NCBI GenBank assembly: GCA_959604655.1
Contig: CAUHCL010000026.1
Span: 1 to 22,144, forward strand
Direction of reading: 5' to 3'
From: an uncultured Alistipes sp.
Lineage (GTDB): Bacteria > Bacteroidota > Bacteroidia > Bacteroidales > Rikenellaceae
Length of the DNA: 22,144 nt
In this document: in pieces, positions 1-7,195 of the stretch
Position numbering within the stretch: the first letter of the stretch is position 1
Layout: the number at the start of each line of letters is the position of its first letter
Program-made: the position numbers and the translations under genes
The notes under the pieces: model-generated
The model's database searches: none
What the model was told of the DNA's origin: nothing
The model's input: the letters and a program-made list of their open reading frames with translations, nothing else

Positions 1-1
1 T

Positions 2-20
2 CTTTTGATTGCTTCAAAAG
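2..20. terminator. Small hairpin at window edge
   Basis: Arms CTTTTGA and TCAAAAG around a short loop. It may be the end of a transcript entering from the left; without that gene its role cannot be settled. The rest of bases 21-91 shows nothing recognisable. Confidence 0.25.
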
Positions 21-91
21 TGCCGTCAGGCATCCGATTCAGCGCAGGCGCAAGGACGACCCCGAAATCGTTTCACCGCGGCGGTTTTTCG

Positions 92-119
92 GTTACCTTT
101 TGTCCGAACAAAAGGTAAC
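92..119. repeat. Perfect 12-bp-arm palindrome (repeat module P)
   Basis: Arms GTTACCTTTTGT and ACAAAAGGTAAC enclose a 4-base loop CCGA. A degenerate copy occurs at 16392-16419, also in a gap that holds the larger hairpin-capped repeat. In both places it lies on the side of the capped hairpin GCGGTTC/GAACCGC, so it appears to be an outer module of the same composite element. Confidence 0.7.
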
Positions 120-143
120 AAATGAAACAAACATTGAAAAAAT

Positions 144-414
144 GCGGTTCTTCAGAACCGCGCAGTTCGCCGCCGCTCAACGCGGTGGACTGCAACTCGC
201 CGATGGCTCGCGCATGTCCTCCGCCGTCGGCGAACAGCAGTCCAAAAAACAAAAATGCAGTCCGTAGGACTGTGCGGGCCGCAGCCTCGCCCCTGCGGAG
301 GCCCGCAACTCACTTTGCGTTCGTCTGCGCCCTCCGCAGGCTGCTGCCCGAGTGCAGAAGACGGTCCTGCCACCGCCTGCGGACAGCAAACCGACGGCCT
401 GAAAGCCGTCCTGC
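144..414. repeat. Composite hairpin-capped intergenic repeat (modules B, A and C)
   Basis: Fills the gap up to the ruvC stop codon. Module B (144-238) opens with a cap hairpin, GCGGTTCT/AGAACCGC, followed by GC-rich arms that recur at 12320, 16237 and 22012. A second cap (258-272, CAGTCC/GGACTG) introduces module A (274-352), which recurs at 3508, 4726 and 18823. Module C (353-414) ends with hairpin GACGGC/GCCGTC (393-410), directly after the ruvC stop on the minus strand, where it could also help end transcription. Weak open frames across this stretch follow the repeat and differ between copies, so I do not call them genes. Confidence 0.75.
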
Positions 415-1026
415 CTACTTTATCTCTCTCTCGGGATTTTTCTTGAGAAACGCCTCCCACGACGATGACCCCCTCGCCGCCTTCTTGCCGCCGCCGAGCC
501 CCTTCACCCGATCGGCGCCCATAAGCGTGTCGATGGGGGTGCGGGCGGTGAAATAGTGGCACAGAGCCACGGCCATGCCGTCGGTGGCATCGAGGCGGCG
601 CGGCACATAATCAATCCCGAGCATGCGGCGCACGATGGCGGCGACCTGCTCTTTCGATGACGCTCCCGACCCTGTGATGGCCTGCTTTATACGCGAGGGG
701 GCATATTCGAACACCTCGCGGTCGCGGTTGAGAACGGCGGCGATCGCCACACCCTGCGCGCGGCCGAGTTTGAGCATGCTCTGCACGTTGGCACCGAAGA
801 ACGGCGACTCCAGCGCCACCTCGCGCGGCGAGTAGTCGTCGACGAGCTTGCTCACGCGGTCGAATATGTAGCGCAGCTTGCGGTAGGGGTCGCTCATGGT
901 GTGCAGGTCGATGTCGCCCAGAACGACCGACCGCAGCTTGCGCCCCTCCACTTCGAGGATCCCGTAACCCATGTAGTTGGTACCCGGGTCTATCCCCATT
1001 ATGCGGTATGCCGACTCTTCTTTCAT
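415..1026 (-). CDS. ruvC: Crossover junction endodeoxyribonuclease RuvC
   Basis: Resolves Holliday junctions as a dimer together with RuvAB during homologous recombination. The 203-residue protein begins its RNase H-like fold with GIDPGTN (Asp13); further acidic residues expected in the active site are Glu73 in ALESPFFG and Asp146/Asp149 in LDATDGMAVALCH, spaced as in E. coli RuvC. The C-terminal tail after about residue 165 is Lys/Gly/Ser-rich and slightly longer than in short family members. The ATG at 1026 gives a nine-residue N-terminal extension; Met10 is an alternative start. A -7 box ends only four bases before the ATG, so the transcript may be leaderless. The stop codon abuts the composite repeat at 144-414. 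Confidence 0.96.
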   Translation of the reverse strand: MKEESAYRIMGIDPGTNYMGYGILEVEGRKLRSVVLGDIDLHTMSDPYRKLRYIFDRVSKLVDDYSPREVALESPFFGANVQSMLKLGRAQGVAIAAVLNRDREVFEYAPSRIKQAITGSGASSKEQVAAIVRRMLGIDYVPRRLDATDGMAVALCHYFTARTPIDTLMGADRVKGLGGGKKAARGSSSWEAFLKKNPEREIK

Positions 1027-1030
1027 AGGG

Positions 1031-1038
1031 CAAAGATA
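1031..1038 (-). promoter_or_regulatory. -7 promoter element of ruvC
   Basis: TATCTTTG on the minus strand, an exact match to the Bacteroidetes -7 consensus TAnnTTTG. It ends four bases before the ruvC ATG, so transcription would begin at or next to the start codon. No good -33 TTTG is seen 19-21 bases upstream. Confidence 0.6.
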
Positions 1039-1112
1039 GCTCTATTTTCCGAAAAAAGGCATGCGTTCGGGTGCCGCGGAACGCAGATCGGCCGAGGGTC
1101 GGATTTTATTCG

Positions 1113-1120
1113 TATATTTG
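1113..1120 (+). promoter_or_regulatory. -7 promoter element of ybeY-mnmG
   Basis: TATATTTG fits TAnnTTTG and lies 17 bases before the ybeY ATG. It supports the ATG at 1138 rather than the longer in-frame extension that begins inside ruvC. The -33 region is not convincing. Confidence 0.6.
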
Positions 1121-1137
1121 CGCAAAGAATCAAGAAA

Positions 1138-1557
1138 ATGGTACGTTACTATAACGACTCGTGCACCTACCGCCTGCCCGACAAGAGGCGGACCGCCGAA
1201 TGGCTGCGCCGCGTGGCCGAGGAGGAGGGCTACACGCTGGGCGACGTGAACTACATATTCTGCTCGGCCGAACGGCTGCTGGAGATGAACCGCCGGTTCC
1301 TCGGGCACGACTACTTCACCGACGTGATAACGTTCGATTACAGCGACCGCAAGGGCGAGCGCACGGTGAGCGGCGACATATTCATCGACGTGGAGACGGT
1401 GGCCGACAACGCGCGTATATACGGTGCGACGAAGACCGCCGAGATGCGCCGCGTAGTGGTGCATGGCGTGCTGCACCTGTGCGGACAGAAGGACAAGACG
1501 CCCCGCGCCGAGCGGCAGATGCACCGCAAGGAGGACAAGTATTTATCTATGTTCTGA
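1138..1557 (+). CDS. ybeY: Endoribonuclease YbeY, rRNA maturation factor
   Basis: Metal-dependent RNase of the UPF0054 family, involved in 16S rRNA 3'-end maturation and ribosome quality control. The 139-residue product has the family metal site near the C terminus in the form HGVLHLCGQKDK. The first two histidines are in the expected places, but the third position of the usual H-x3-H-x5-H motif is Asp. As far as I recall this substitution is normal for Bacteroidetes orthologues. The start was chosen because a -7 box lies 17 bases upstream and upstream residues in frame overlap ruvC antisense. The stop overlaps the mnmG start by one base (TGATG), so the two are translationally coupled. Confidence 0.93.
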   Translation: MVRYYNDSCTYRLPDKRRTAEWLRRVAEEEGYTLGDVNYIFCSAERLLEMNRRFLGHDYFTDVITFDYSDRKGERTVSGDIFIDVETVADNARIYGATKTAEMRRVVVHGVLHLCGQKDKTPRAERQMHRKEDKYLSMF

Positions 1558-3470
1558 TGGCAGATACGACTTTCGATCGTTCGTGGAACGATTACGACAT
1601 AATTGTGGTGGGGGCGGGCCACGCGGGCTGCGAGGCCGCTTCGGCGGCGGCGCGCATGGGTTCGCGCACGCTGCTGCTCACGATGGACATGACCAAGATG
1701 GCGGCCATGTCGTGCAACCCCGCCGTGGGCGGTGTGGCGAAGGGGCAGATAGTGCGCGAAATCGACGCTCTGGGAGGCCGTACGGCGCGCATCACCGACC
1801 GCTCGACCATACAGTTCCGCATGCTCAACCGATCGAAGGGAGCGGCCATGTGGAGCCCCCGCGCGCAGTGCGACAAGGATCTTTTCTCGCGTCTGTGGCG
1901 CAGGGAGTTAGAGAACACGCCCAACCTCTACATCTGGCAGGACGCGGCCGTGGAGCTGCTCTTCGCCAAGGATTCGGACGGCGCGCGGCCGCGCGTTAAG
2001 GGCATCCGCACCCGCATGGGGGTGGAGTTCACCGCGCGGGCGGTGGTGCTGACCAACGGCACGTTCCTCGGCGGGGTGATGCACTGCGGCGAGTGCCATG
2101 CCGAGGGCGGCAGGGCAGGCGACGCGGCATCGGCGGGCATCACCGAATCGCTCGCGGCGATGGGTTTCGAGGCGGGCCGCATGAAGACGGGTACCCCCGC
2201 GCGCATCGACGGGCGGACGATAGACTTCTCGGCGCTGGAGGAGCAGGCGGGCGACGAGAGGCCGTCCAAATTCTCGTTTTCACCTGACACAGAGTGTGTT
2301 AAAGATCAACTGCCGTGCTACCTGGTCTACACCTCGCCCGAGGTGCATGCCATTCTGCGCGGCGGATTCGACCGTTCGCCGCTCTTCAACGGCACCATTC
2401 ACGGCATAGGGCCCCGTTACTGCCCCAGCATCGAGGACAAGCTGCGCACGTTCGCCGACAAGGAGCAGCACCAGCTCTTTCTCGAACCCGAGGGCAGAGA
2501 CACTAACGAGTTCTATATCAACGGGTTCTCGTCGTCGTTGCCATACGAGATACAGATCGAGGCGCTGCACCGCATACGCGGACTGGAGCATGCGCATGTG
2601 TATCGGCCCGGGTATGCCATCGAGTACGATTACTTCCCGCCCACGCAGCTCACGCACTCGCTGGAGACCAAACTCGTCGAAAACCTCTACTTCGCAGGGC
2701 AGATAAACGGCACCACGGGTTACGAGGAAGCCGCGGCGCAGGGTTTGATGGCGGGAATCAACGCACACCGCAAGTTAGGCGGTGCGGCGCCGATCGTACT
2801 CGGGCGCGACGAAGCCTACATAGGTGTGTTGATCGACGATCTGGTGACCAAGGGGGTCGACGAGCCGTACCGCATGTTCACCTCGCGCGCCGAGTATCGC
2901 ATCCTGCTGCGGCAGGACAACGCCGACCTGCGACTGACTCCGATAGGGTACGAAAACGGCCTGATAGACGAGCGTCAATGGCAATTTTTCGTCAGAAAAA
3001 AATCGCTCGTAGAATCGCTTATTTCCTACGCCCGCGAGCAGAGCATCAAAATATCGGAAATTGAGAGCTATTTGAAACGGCACGATTTGGAGCCCATGAC
3101 GCAGGGACGGAAGCTATATTCGCTCGTTTCGCGCAACGGATTCACGTTGTCGGGACTCGTCGAGGAATTGCCGCGTCTGCGTCGCTTCGTCGAAGAGAAC
3201 GGCATAACCGAGGATGTGATCGAGCAGGTGGAGATTCAGATAAAATATAAAGGTTATATCGAGCGCGAAAAACTTCTGGCCGAAAAGCTGCGTCGGCTGG
3301 AAAATATCGCGATTCCGCGCAAATTCGATTTCAATTCGATGAACGCTCTGACGATCGAGGCGCGCCAGAAACTGACCAAGATCCGCCCGCAGACAATAGG
3401 GCAGGCGTCGAGAATCCCGGGGGTTTCACCCGCCGACATAAACGTACTGCTTATAAAATTCGGGCGATAG
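1557..3470 (+). CDS. mnmG: tRNA uridine-5-carboxymethylaminomethyl(34) synthase, MnmG subunit
   Basis: With MnmE it installs the cmnm5 group on wobble U34 of several tRNAs, using FAD, NADH and methylene-tetrahydrofolate. The 637-residue product shows the Rossmann FAD-binding motif GAGHAGCEAA near residues 19-28, MSCNPAVGGVAKG with a conserved Cys (about residue 53), a second conserved Cys in DQLPCYLVYTS, GTFLGGVMHCGE, and FAGQINGTTGYEEAAAQG in the second FAD-contact region. The helical C-terminal domain that binds MnmE and tRNA is complete, ending in ISPADINVLLIKFGR-like sequence. Translation starts at the ATG overlapping the ybeY stop. A parS-like 16-mer begins eight bases after the stop. 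In many bacteria mnmG (gidA) lies near the replication origin. Confidence 0.97.
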   Translation: MADTTFDRSWNDYDIIVVGAGHAGCEAASAAARMGSRTLLLTMDMTKMAAMSCNPAVGGVAKGQIVREIDALGGRTARITDRSTIQFRMLNRSKGAAMWSPRAQCDKDLFSRLWRRELENTPNLYIWQDAAVELLFAKDSDGARPRVKGIRTRMGVEFTARAVVLTNGTFLGGVMHCGECHAEGGRAGDAASAGITESLAAMGFEAGRMKTGTPARIDGRTIDFSALEEQAGDERPSKFSFSPDTECVKDQLPCYLVYTSPEVHAILRGGFDRSPLFNGTIHGIGPRYCPSIEDKLRTFADKEQHQLFLEPEGRDTNEFYINGFSSSLPYEIQIEALHRIRGLEHAHVYRPGYAIEYDYFPPTQLTHSLETKLVENLYFAGQINGTTGYEEAAAQGLMAGINAHRKLGGAAPIVLGRDEAYIGVLIDDLVTKGVDEPYRMFTSRAEYRILLRQDNADLRLTPIGYENGLIDERQWQFFVRKKSLVESLISYAREQSIKISEIESYLKRHDLEPMTQGRKLYSLVSRNGFTLSGLVEELPRLRRFVEENGITEDVIEQVEIQIKYKGYIEREKLLAEKLRRLENIAIPRKFDFNSMNALTIEARQKLTKIRPQTIGQASRIPGVSPADINVLLIKFGR

Positions 3471-3477
3471 GGCGGAG

Positions 3478-3493
3478 TGCTCCACGTGGAACA
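3478..3493. promoter_or_regulatory. Candidate parS site (ParB binding), copy 1
   Basis: TGCTCCACGTGGAACA differs by one base from the perfect palindrome TGTTCCACGTGGAACA, which fits the broadly conserved bacterial parS pattern. The central CCACGTGG is intact. The same 16-mer occurs in reverse orientation at 4136-4151, and I saw no other copy in the window. Confidence 0.68.
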
Positions 3494-3507
3494 TCGGAAT
3501 AATCGTG

Positions 3508-3585
3508 CGAGTCGTAGCCTGCGGAGCGAGTGAATAGCGAGCCTCCGCGGGGCGAGGCTGCGGCTCGCGCGGCTCGAAGAGCCGC
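3508..3585 (-). repeat. Hairpin-capped repeat, module A (between mnmG and ilvE)
   Basis: Read on the minus strand it starts with cap hairpin GCGGCTC-TTC-GAGCCGC (3569-3585). An inner stem AGCCTC/GAGGCT follows, and the outer arm ends at 3508 with the complement of CGAGTCGTAGCCT. The match to the copy at 18805-18882 is close, including both arms. Here it lies downstream of mnmG and just before the shared terminator. Confidence 0.75.
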
Positions 3586-3601
3586 AAAATACAAACAAAA
3601 A

Positions 3602-3635
3602 AAATAAGGCGATCTTCTAAAAAATCGCCTTATTT
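3602..3635. terminator. Bidirectional terminator between mnmG and ilvE
   Basis: A perfect 12-bp stem, AAATAAGGCGAT with ATCGCCTTATTT, and a 10-base loop, with A- and T-rich flanks on either side. It lies between two convergent genes and can serve both. Confidence 0.85.
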
Positions 3636-3655
3636 CATAAAATATTTCTACCGTT

Positions 3656-4672
3656 TTATTCCTCTACAACGACACACCAGCCGTATTTATCCTCGCGGCG
3701 GCCGTACTGAATATCCTGTAATTGGGTGTAGAGTTCGAGCGAATATTTTCCGACCTCCTTGCCGTAAGTCACCATCTTGCCCGTGTCGAGATCGTAAATC
3801 GACTCGATGGGGGAGATGACGGCAGCCGTGCCGCAAGCTCCCGCCTCGTCGAACTGCTCCAATTCCTCGACGGGAATATGGCGCTCCTCGACCTTGAGAC
3901 CCATATCTTCGGCCAGTCGGCGAAGACTCTTGTTGGTGATCGACGGCAGGATCGACGGCGATTTGGGAGTCACATAGAGGCCGTCGCGGATGCCGAAGAA
4001 GTTGGCCGCACCGCATTCCTCTATATATTTATGCTCGGCGGCATCGAGATACATCACGTTCGAGTAGCCCAGATCGTGCGCCTTTTCGCCCGAAAGTATG
4101 CTCGACGCATAGTTTCCGCCAGCCTTGATATCGCCTGTTCCACGTGGAGCAGCACGATCCTGTTCGCGGTCGATAACCACCTTTATAGGCTTCATGCCGC
4201 CCTTGAAATAGGGTCCCACGGGCGAACAGAAGATGATAAGCATGGCTTCGGGCGAGGCCTTCACGCCGAGGCCGACCTTGGTGCCGAATATCACGGGACG
4301 CAGATAGAGCGACGCCCCCGATTCGTAGGGCGGAACGAAGTGAATATTGCGTTTCACCACCTCGTAGCATGCCGAGGTAAACATCTCGACAGTGGGCACG
4401 GGCAGGCAGAGCTTACGCGCCGAAGCCTGCATGCGCTTGGCGTTTTCGTCCATGCGGAATATGCGGACCTTGCCGTCCGCGCCGCGGAAAGCCTTCAAGC
4501 CCTCGAAAGCCTCCAGTCCGTAGTGCAGGCACGTGGTCGACATGTGCATCTTCACATATTCGTCGGAGGTGATCTCCATTTCGCTCCACTTGCCGTCCTT
4601 GTAATGGTAGCGGGCGTTGAAATCCGTCTTCACATAATCGAAGCCGAGATTGTTCCAATCGATTTTTTCCAT
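3656..4672 (-). CDS. ilvE: Branched-chain amino acid aminotransferase
   Basis: PLP-dependent fold-type IV aminotransferase that interconverts Leu, Ile and Val with their 2-oxoacids. The 338-residue length fits the BCAT family. The cofactor lysine is expected at Lys183 in GDIKAGGNYASS, preceded by the RAAPRGTG loop. Other family segments are LHYGLEAFEGLKAF near residue 48, FVPPYESGASLYLRP near 112, and ECGAANFF and PSILPSITNKSLRRLAE in the C-terminal half. The codons for AAPRGT are exactly where the second parS-like 16-mer lies, so that site is carried within coding sequence. No TAnnTTTG box is seen in the 149 bases separating it from metG, so it is probably transcribed with metG through the intervening repeat. 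Confidence 0.95.
   Translation of the reverse strand: MEKIDWNNLGFDYVKTDFNARYHYKDGKWSEMEITSDEYVKMHMSTTCLHYGLEAFEGLKAFRGADGKVRIFRMDENAKRMQASARKLCLPVPTVEMFTSACYEVVKRNIHFVPPYESGASLYLRPVIFGTKVGLGVKASPEAMLIIFCSPVGPYFKGGMKPIKVVIDREQDRAAPRGTGDIKAGGNYASSILSGEKAHDLGYSNVMYLDAAEHKYIEECGAANFFGIRDGLYVTPKSPSILPSITNKSLRRLAEDMGLKVEERHIPVEELEQFDEAGACGTAAVISPIESIYDLDTGKMVTYGKEVGKYSLELYTQLQDIQYGRREDKYGWCVVVEE
4136..4151. promoter_or_regulatory. Candidate parS site (ParB binding), copy 2, inside ilvE
   Basis: TGTTCCACGTGGAGCA is the exact reverse complement of the 16-mer at 3478-3493 and is one base from the perfect palindrome. It lies in the ilvE reading frame. ParB sites inside genes are common because they do not need an intergenic location. 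Confidence 0.65.
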
Positions 4673-4706
4673 AATTTCAGTATTCTTTGGGCGGGCGACA
4701 TATTAC

Positions 4707-4796
4707 GACTCGCCAGAGTCATGCTGGCCGCAGCCTCGCCCCGCGGAGGCCCGCAACTCACTTTACGTTCGCGAGCGGACTCCGCAGGCTGCGATC
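4707..4796. repeat. Hairpin-capped repeat, module A (between metG and ilvE)
   Basis: A short cap hairpin, GACTC/GAGTC (4707-4720), leads into module A (4726-4796). Its core is closest to the copy at 274-352, sharing GGCCGCAGCCTCGCCCC and CCCGCAACTCACTTT. It fills most of the 149-base gap in the metG-ilvE transcript, so the mRNA would carry this structure upstream of the ilvE start. Confidence 0.72.
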
Positions 4797-4821
4797 CCGA
4801 GGCATCGGCCGCCCCGTAAAA

Positions 4822-6864
4822 TTATCCTACTATCGCGCCGTTGTTGACCTTATCGGCAGGGCCCAGCAGCACTAATTTGCCTGCGGCGTCCTCGGCCATG
4901 AGGATCATGCCGTTCGACGTGATGCCCTTCAGCTCGCGCGGCGCGAGGTTCACCAGCACCAACACCTGACGGCCCACCAGCTCGTCGGGCGTGAAATACT
5001 CGGCTATTCCCGACACTATGGTGCGCTTGTCGATACCCGTGTCGACCGTCAGTTTGAGCAGCTTCTTGGTCTTGGCGACCTTCTCGGCCGCGAGGATGGT
5101 CGAAACGCGTATGTCCATCTTACCGAAGTCGTCGAACACTATCTCGTCCTTCTGTGCCGTGACGTGCGCGGCAGCCTCGGCAGCGGCGTTGGCGGCCTTT
5201 ATGTCGGCCAGCTTGCGGAGCTGCGCCTCGATCACGTCGTCCTCGATCTTTTCGAACAGCAGTTCGGGGCGGCCGATCGTGTGACCTGCGGCAACCAGTG
5301 ACATCGATCCCAGATCGTCCCACGAGAATTTGCCCAGATTGAGCATCCTTAATATCTTCTCGGCCGAGAAAGGCATGAACGGCTCGATGGCCACCGTGAT
5401 GTTGGCCGTGATCTGCAACGCTATATTCAGTATGGTCTTCACGCGCTCGGGGTCGCTCTTGACCACCTTCCACGGCTCGGTGTCGGCCAGATACTTGTTG
5501 CCTATGCGGGCGAAGTTCATGGCATCCTTCAGCGCCTCGCGGAAACGGTAGTTCTCGATATTCGACTCCAGCGACGCCTTTATGCCGCCCAGTTCGGCTA
5601 TCGTGGCGCGATCGTAGTCGGTCAGCTCGCCGCATGCGGGCACCACGCCGTCGTAGTATTTTCCCGTCAGCACCAACGCGCGGTTGACGAAGTTGCCCAG
5701 TATGGCCACTAACTCGTTGTTGTTGCGCGCCTGGAAATCACGCCACGTGAAGTCGTTGTCCTTGGTCTCGGGGGCGTTGGCGCACAGAACGTAGCGCAGC
5801 ACATCCTCCTTGCCCGGGAACTCGTCCAAATACTCGTGCAGCCACACGGCCCAGTTGCGCGACGTGGAGATCTTGTCGCCCTCCAGATTGAGGAACTCGT
5901 TGGCAGGCACGTTCTCGGGCAGTATGTAGCCGCCGTGGGCCTTGAGCATCGAGGGGAACACTATGCAGTGGAACACTATGTTGTCCTTTCCGATGAAGTG
6001 CACCATCTTGGTATCACTATCCTTCCAATACTTCTCCCATTCGGGCGTAAGGTCCTTTGTAGCAGATATATAGCCTATCGGAGCATCGAACCACACGTAG
6101 AGCACCTTGCCCTCGGCGCCCTCCACGGGCACGGGGATGCCCCAGTCGAGGTCGCGGCTCACGGCGCGGGGCTGGAGGCCCAGATCGAGCCAGCTCTTGC
6201 ACTGCCCGTAGACGTTGCTTTTCCACTCCTTGTGGCCGTCGAGAATCCACTCGCGCAGGAATCCCTCGTACTGGTCCAAAGGCAGATACCAGTGCTTCGT
6301 TTCGCGCTTTACGGGCACCGCCCCCGACACCGCGCTGTGAGGCTCGATCAGCTCGTCGGGCGAGAGGGTCGATCCGCACTTCTCGCACTGGTCGCCGTAG
6401 GCGCGGTCGTTGCCGCAGCGGGGACACGTGCCCACGATGTAGCGGTCGGCGAGGAACGTTCCCGCCTCCTCGTCGTAGTACTGCATCGAGGTGCGCTCGA
6501 TGAACTTGCCCTCGTCGTAGAGCTTGCGGAAGAAATCCGAGGCCGTCACGCGGTGCGTGGGCGACGAGGTGCGCGAATATATGTCGAACGCTATGCCCAG
6601 ACGGCTGAACGAATCCTTGATTATTTCGTGGTAGCGGTCTACCACCGCCTGCGGCGATACGCCCTCCTTGCGGGCCTTGATGGTGATGGGCACTCCGTGC
6701 TCGTCGCTGCCGCACACCGACACCACGTCGCGTCCGCGCATGCGCAGGTAGCGGGTGTAGATGTCCGAAGGGATGTATACGCCTGCCAGATGTCCTATGT
6801 GCACGGGACCGTTGGCGTAGGGCAGAGCCGAAGTGATGAGGTATCGTTTGAACTCCTTTGCCAT
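4822..6864 (-). CDS. metG: Methionyl-tRNA synthetase
   Basis: Class I synthetase charging tRNA-Met for initiation and elongation. The 680-residue protein has the HIGH motif at residues 22-25 (PVHIGHLAG), a zinc knuckle with Cys147, Cys150, Cys160 and Cys163, and a KMSKS variant KISTS at 331-335. The anticodon-binding helical domain follows. The last 105 residues or so form the EMAP/Trbp111-like tRNA-binding domain (DFGKMDIRVSTILAAEKV, SGIAEYFTPDELVGRQV), which supports dimerisation. The length matches Bacteroidetes MetG with this extension. A TACTTTTG -7 box precedes it by about 65 bases, with a leader hairpin between. ilvE follows on the same strand. Confidence 0.97.
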   Translation of the reverse strand: MAKEFKRYLITSALPYANGPVHIGHLAGVYIPSDIYTRYLRMRGRDVVSVCGSDEHGVPITIKARKEGVSPQAVVDRYHEIIKDSFSRLGIAFDIYSRTSSPTHRVTASDFFRKLYDEGKFIERTSMQYYDEEAGTFLADRYIVGTCPRCGNDRAYGDQCEKCGSTLSPDELIEPHSAVSGAVPVKRETKHWYLPLDQYEGFLREWILDGHKEWKSNVYGQCKSWLDLGLQPRAVSRDLDWGIPVPVEGAEGKVLYVWFDAPIGYISATKDLTPEWEKYWKDSDTKMVHFIGKDNIVFHCIVFPSMLKAHGGYILPENVPANEFLNLEGDKISTSRNWAVWLHEYLDEFPGKEDVLRYVLCANAPETKDNDFTWRDFQARNNNELVAILGNFVNRALVLTGKYYDGVVPACGELTDYDRATIAELGGIKASLESNIENYRFREALKDAMNFARIGNKYLADTEPWKVVKSDPERVKTILNIALQITANITVAIEPFMPFSAEKILRMLNLGKFSWDDLGSMSLVAAGHTIGRPELLFEKIEDDVIEAQLRKLADIKAANAAAEAAAHVTAQKDEIVFDDFGKMDIRVSTILAAEKVAKTKKLLKLTVDTGIDKRTIVSGIAEYFTPDELVGRQVLVLVNLAPRELKGITSNGMILMAEDAAGKLVLLGPADKVNNGAIVG

Positions 6865-6887
6865 AAATGTATTACGAATATTTCCGC

Positions 6888-6938
6888 ACGGTCTTCGCGA
6901 CCGTACTCCGTTAAAGTCTTTTTAATGACTCAAAAGTA
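6888..6938 (-). promoter_or_regulatory. metG promoter -7 box and leader hairpin
   Basis: On the minus strand TACTTTTG (6931-6938) matches TAnnTTTG. Downstream in the leader is a hairpin with arms ACGGTC and GACCGT (6888-6904). No T-box features were recognised, so specific control by tRNA is not claimed. Confidence 0.5.
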
Positions 6939-7117
6939 CAACATTTTATCGCGAAACGAAAAATTTTTCGAAAATAAAACGGCCCGCCGCGCCCGTGCAG
7001 CCCGCATACGACGGGCCGCCGATGCCCGCCGACGCCCCGCAGGCACAAATAAAAACCCGCTTTGCACCGTCGAGGCGAAAAAAGCGCGAATTTGTACATA
7101 CGTTGACAAAAATAAAT

Positions 7118-7125
7118 TATCTTTG
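7118..7125 (+). promoter_or_regulatory. -7 promoter element of the coiled-coil protein gene
   Basis: TATCTTTG, a perfect TAnnTTTG match, lies 70 bases before the ATG at 7196. TTTG at 7091-7094 is a possible -33 element with slightly long spacing. A leader hairpin with arms TCGGCC/GGCCGA lies at about 7147-7163. Confidence 0.6.
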
Positions 7126-7195
7126 CCTATTGAAACGTCGGTGTCTTCGGCCGATACGGCCGACGGGCGACGGGAAACGCAAAAACACAGATCTT

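Noticed and set aside
122..556. Open frames within the repeat at the left edge
   Set aside because: They follow the GC-rich repeat modules, are not conserved in frame between copies, and run into ruvC antisense.
5701..5760. Additional CACGTG-like sequences as further parS sites
   Set aside because: Other CACGT occurrences in the window lack the symmetric flanks of TGTTCCACGTGGAACA.
6865..6940. T-box leader for metG
   Set aside because: Only a small hairpin is present; the T-box sequence and specifier-loop architecture are absent.
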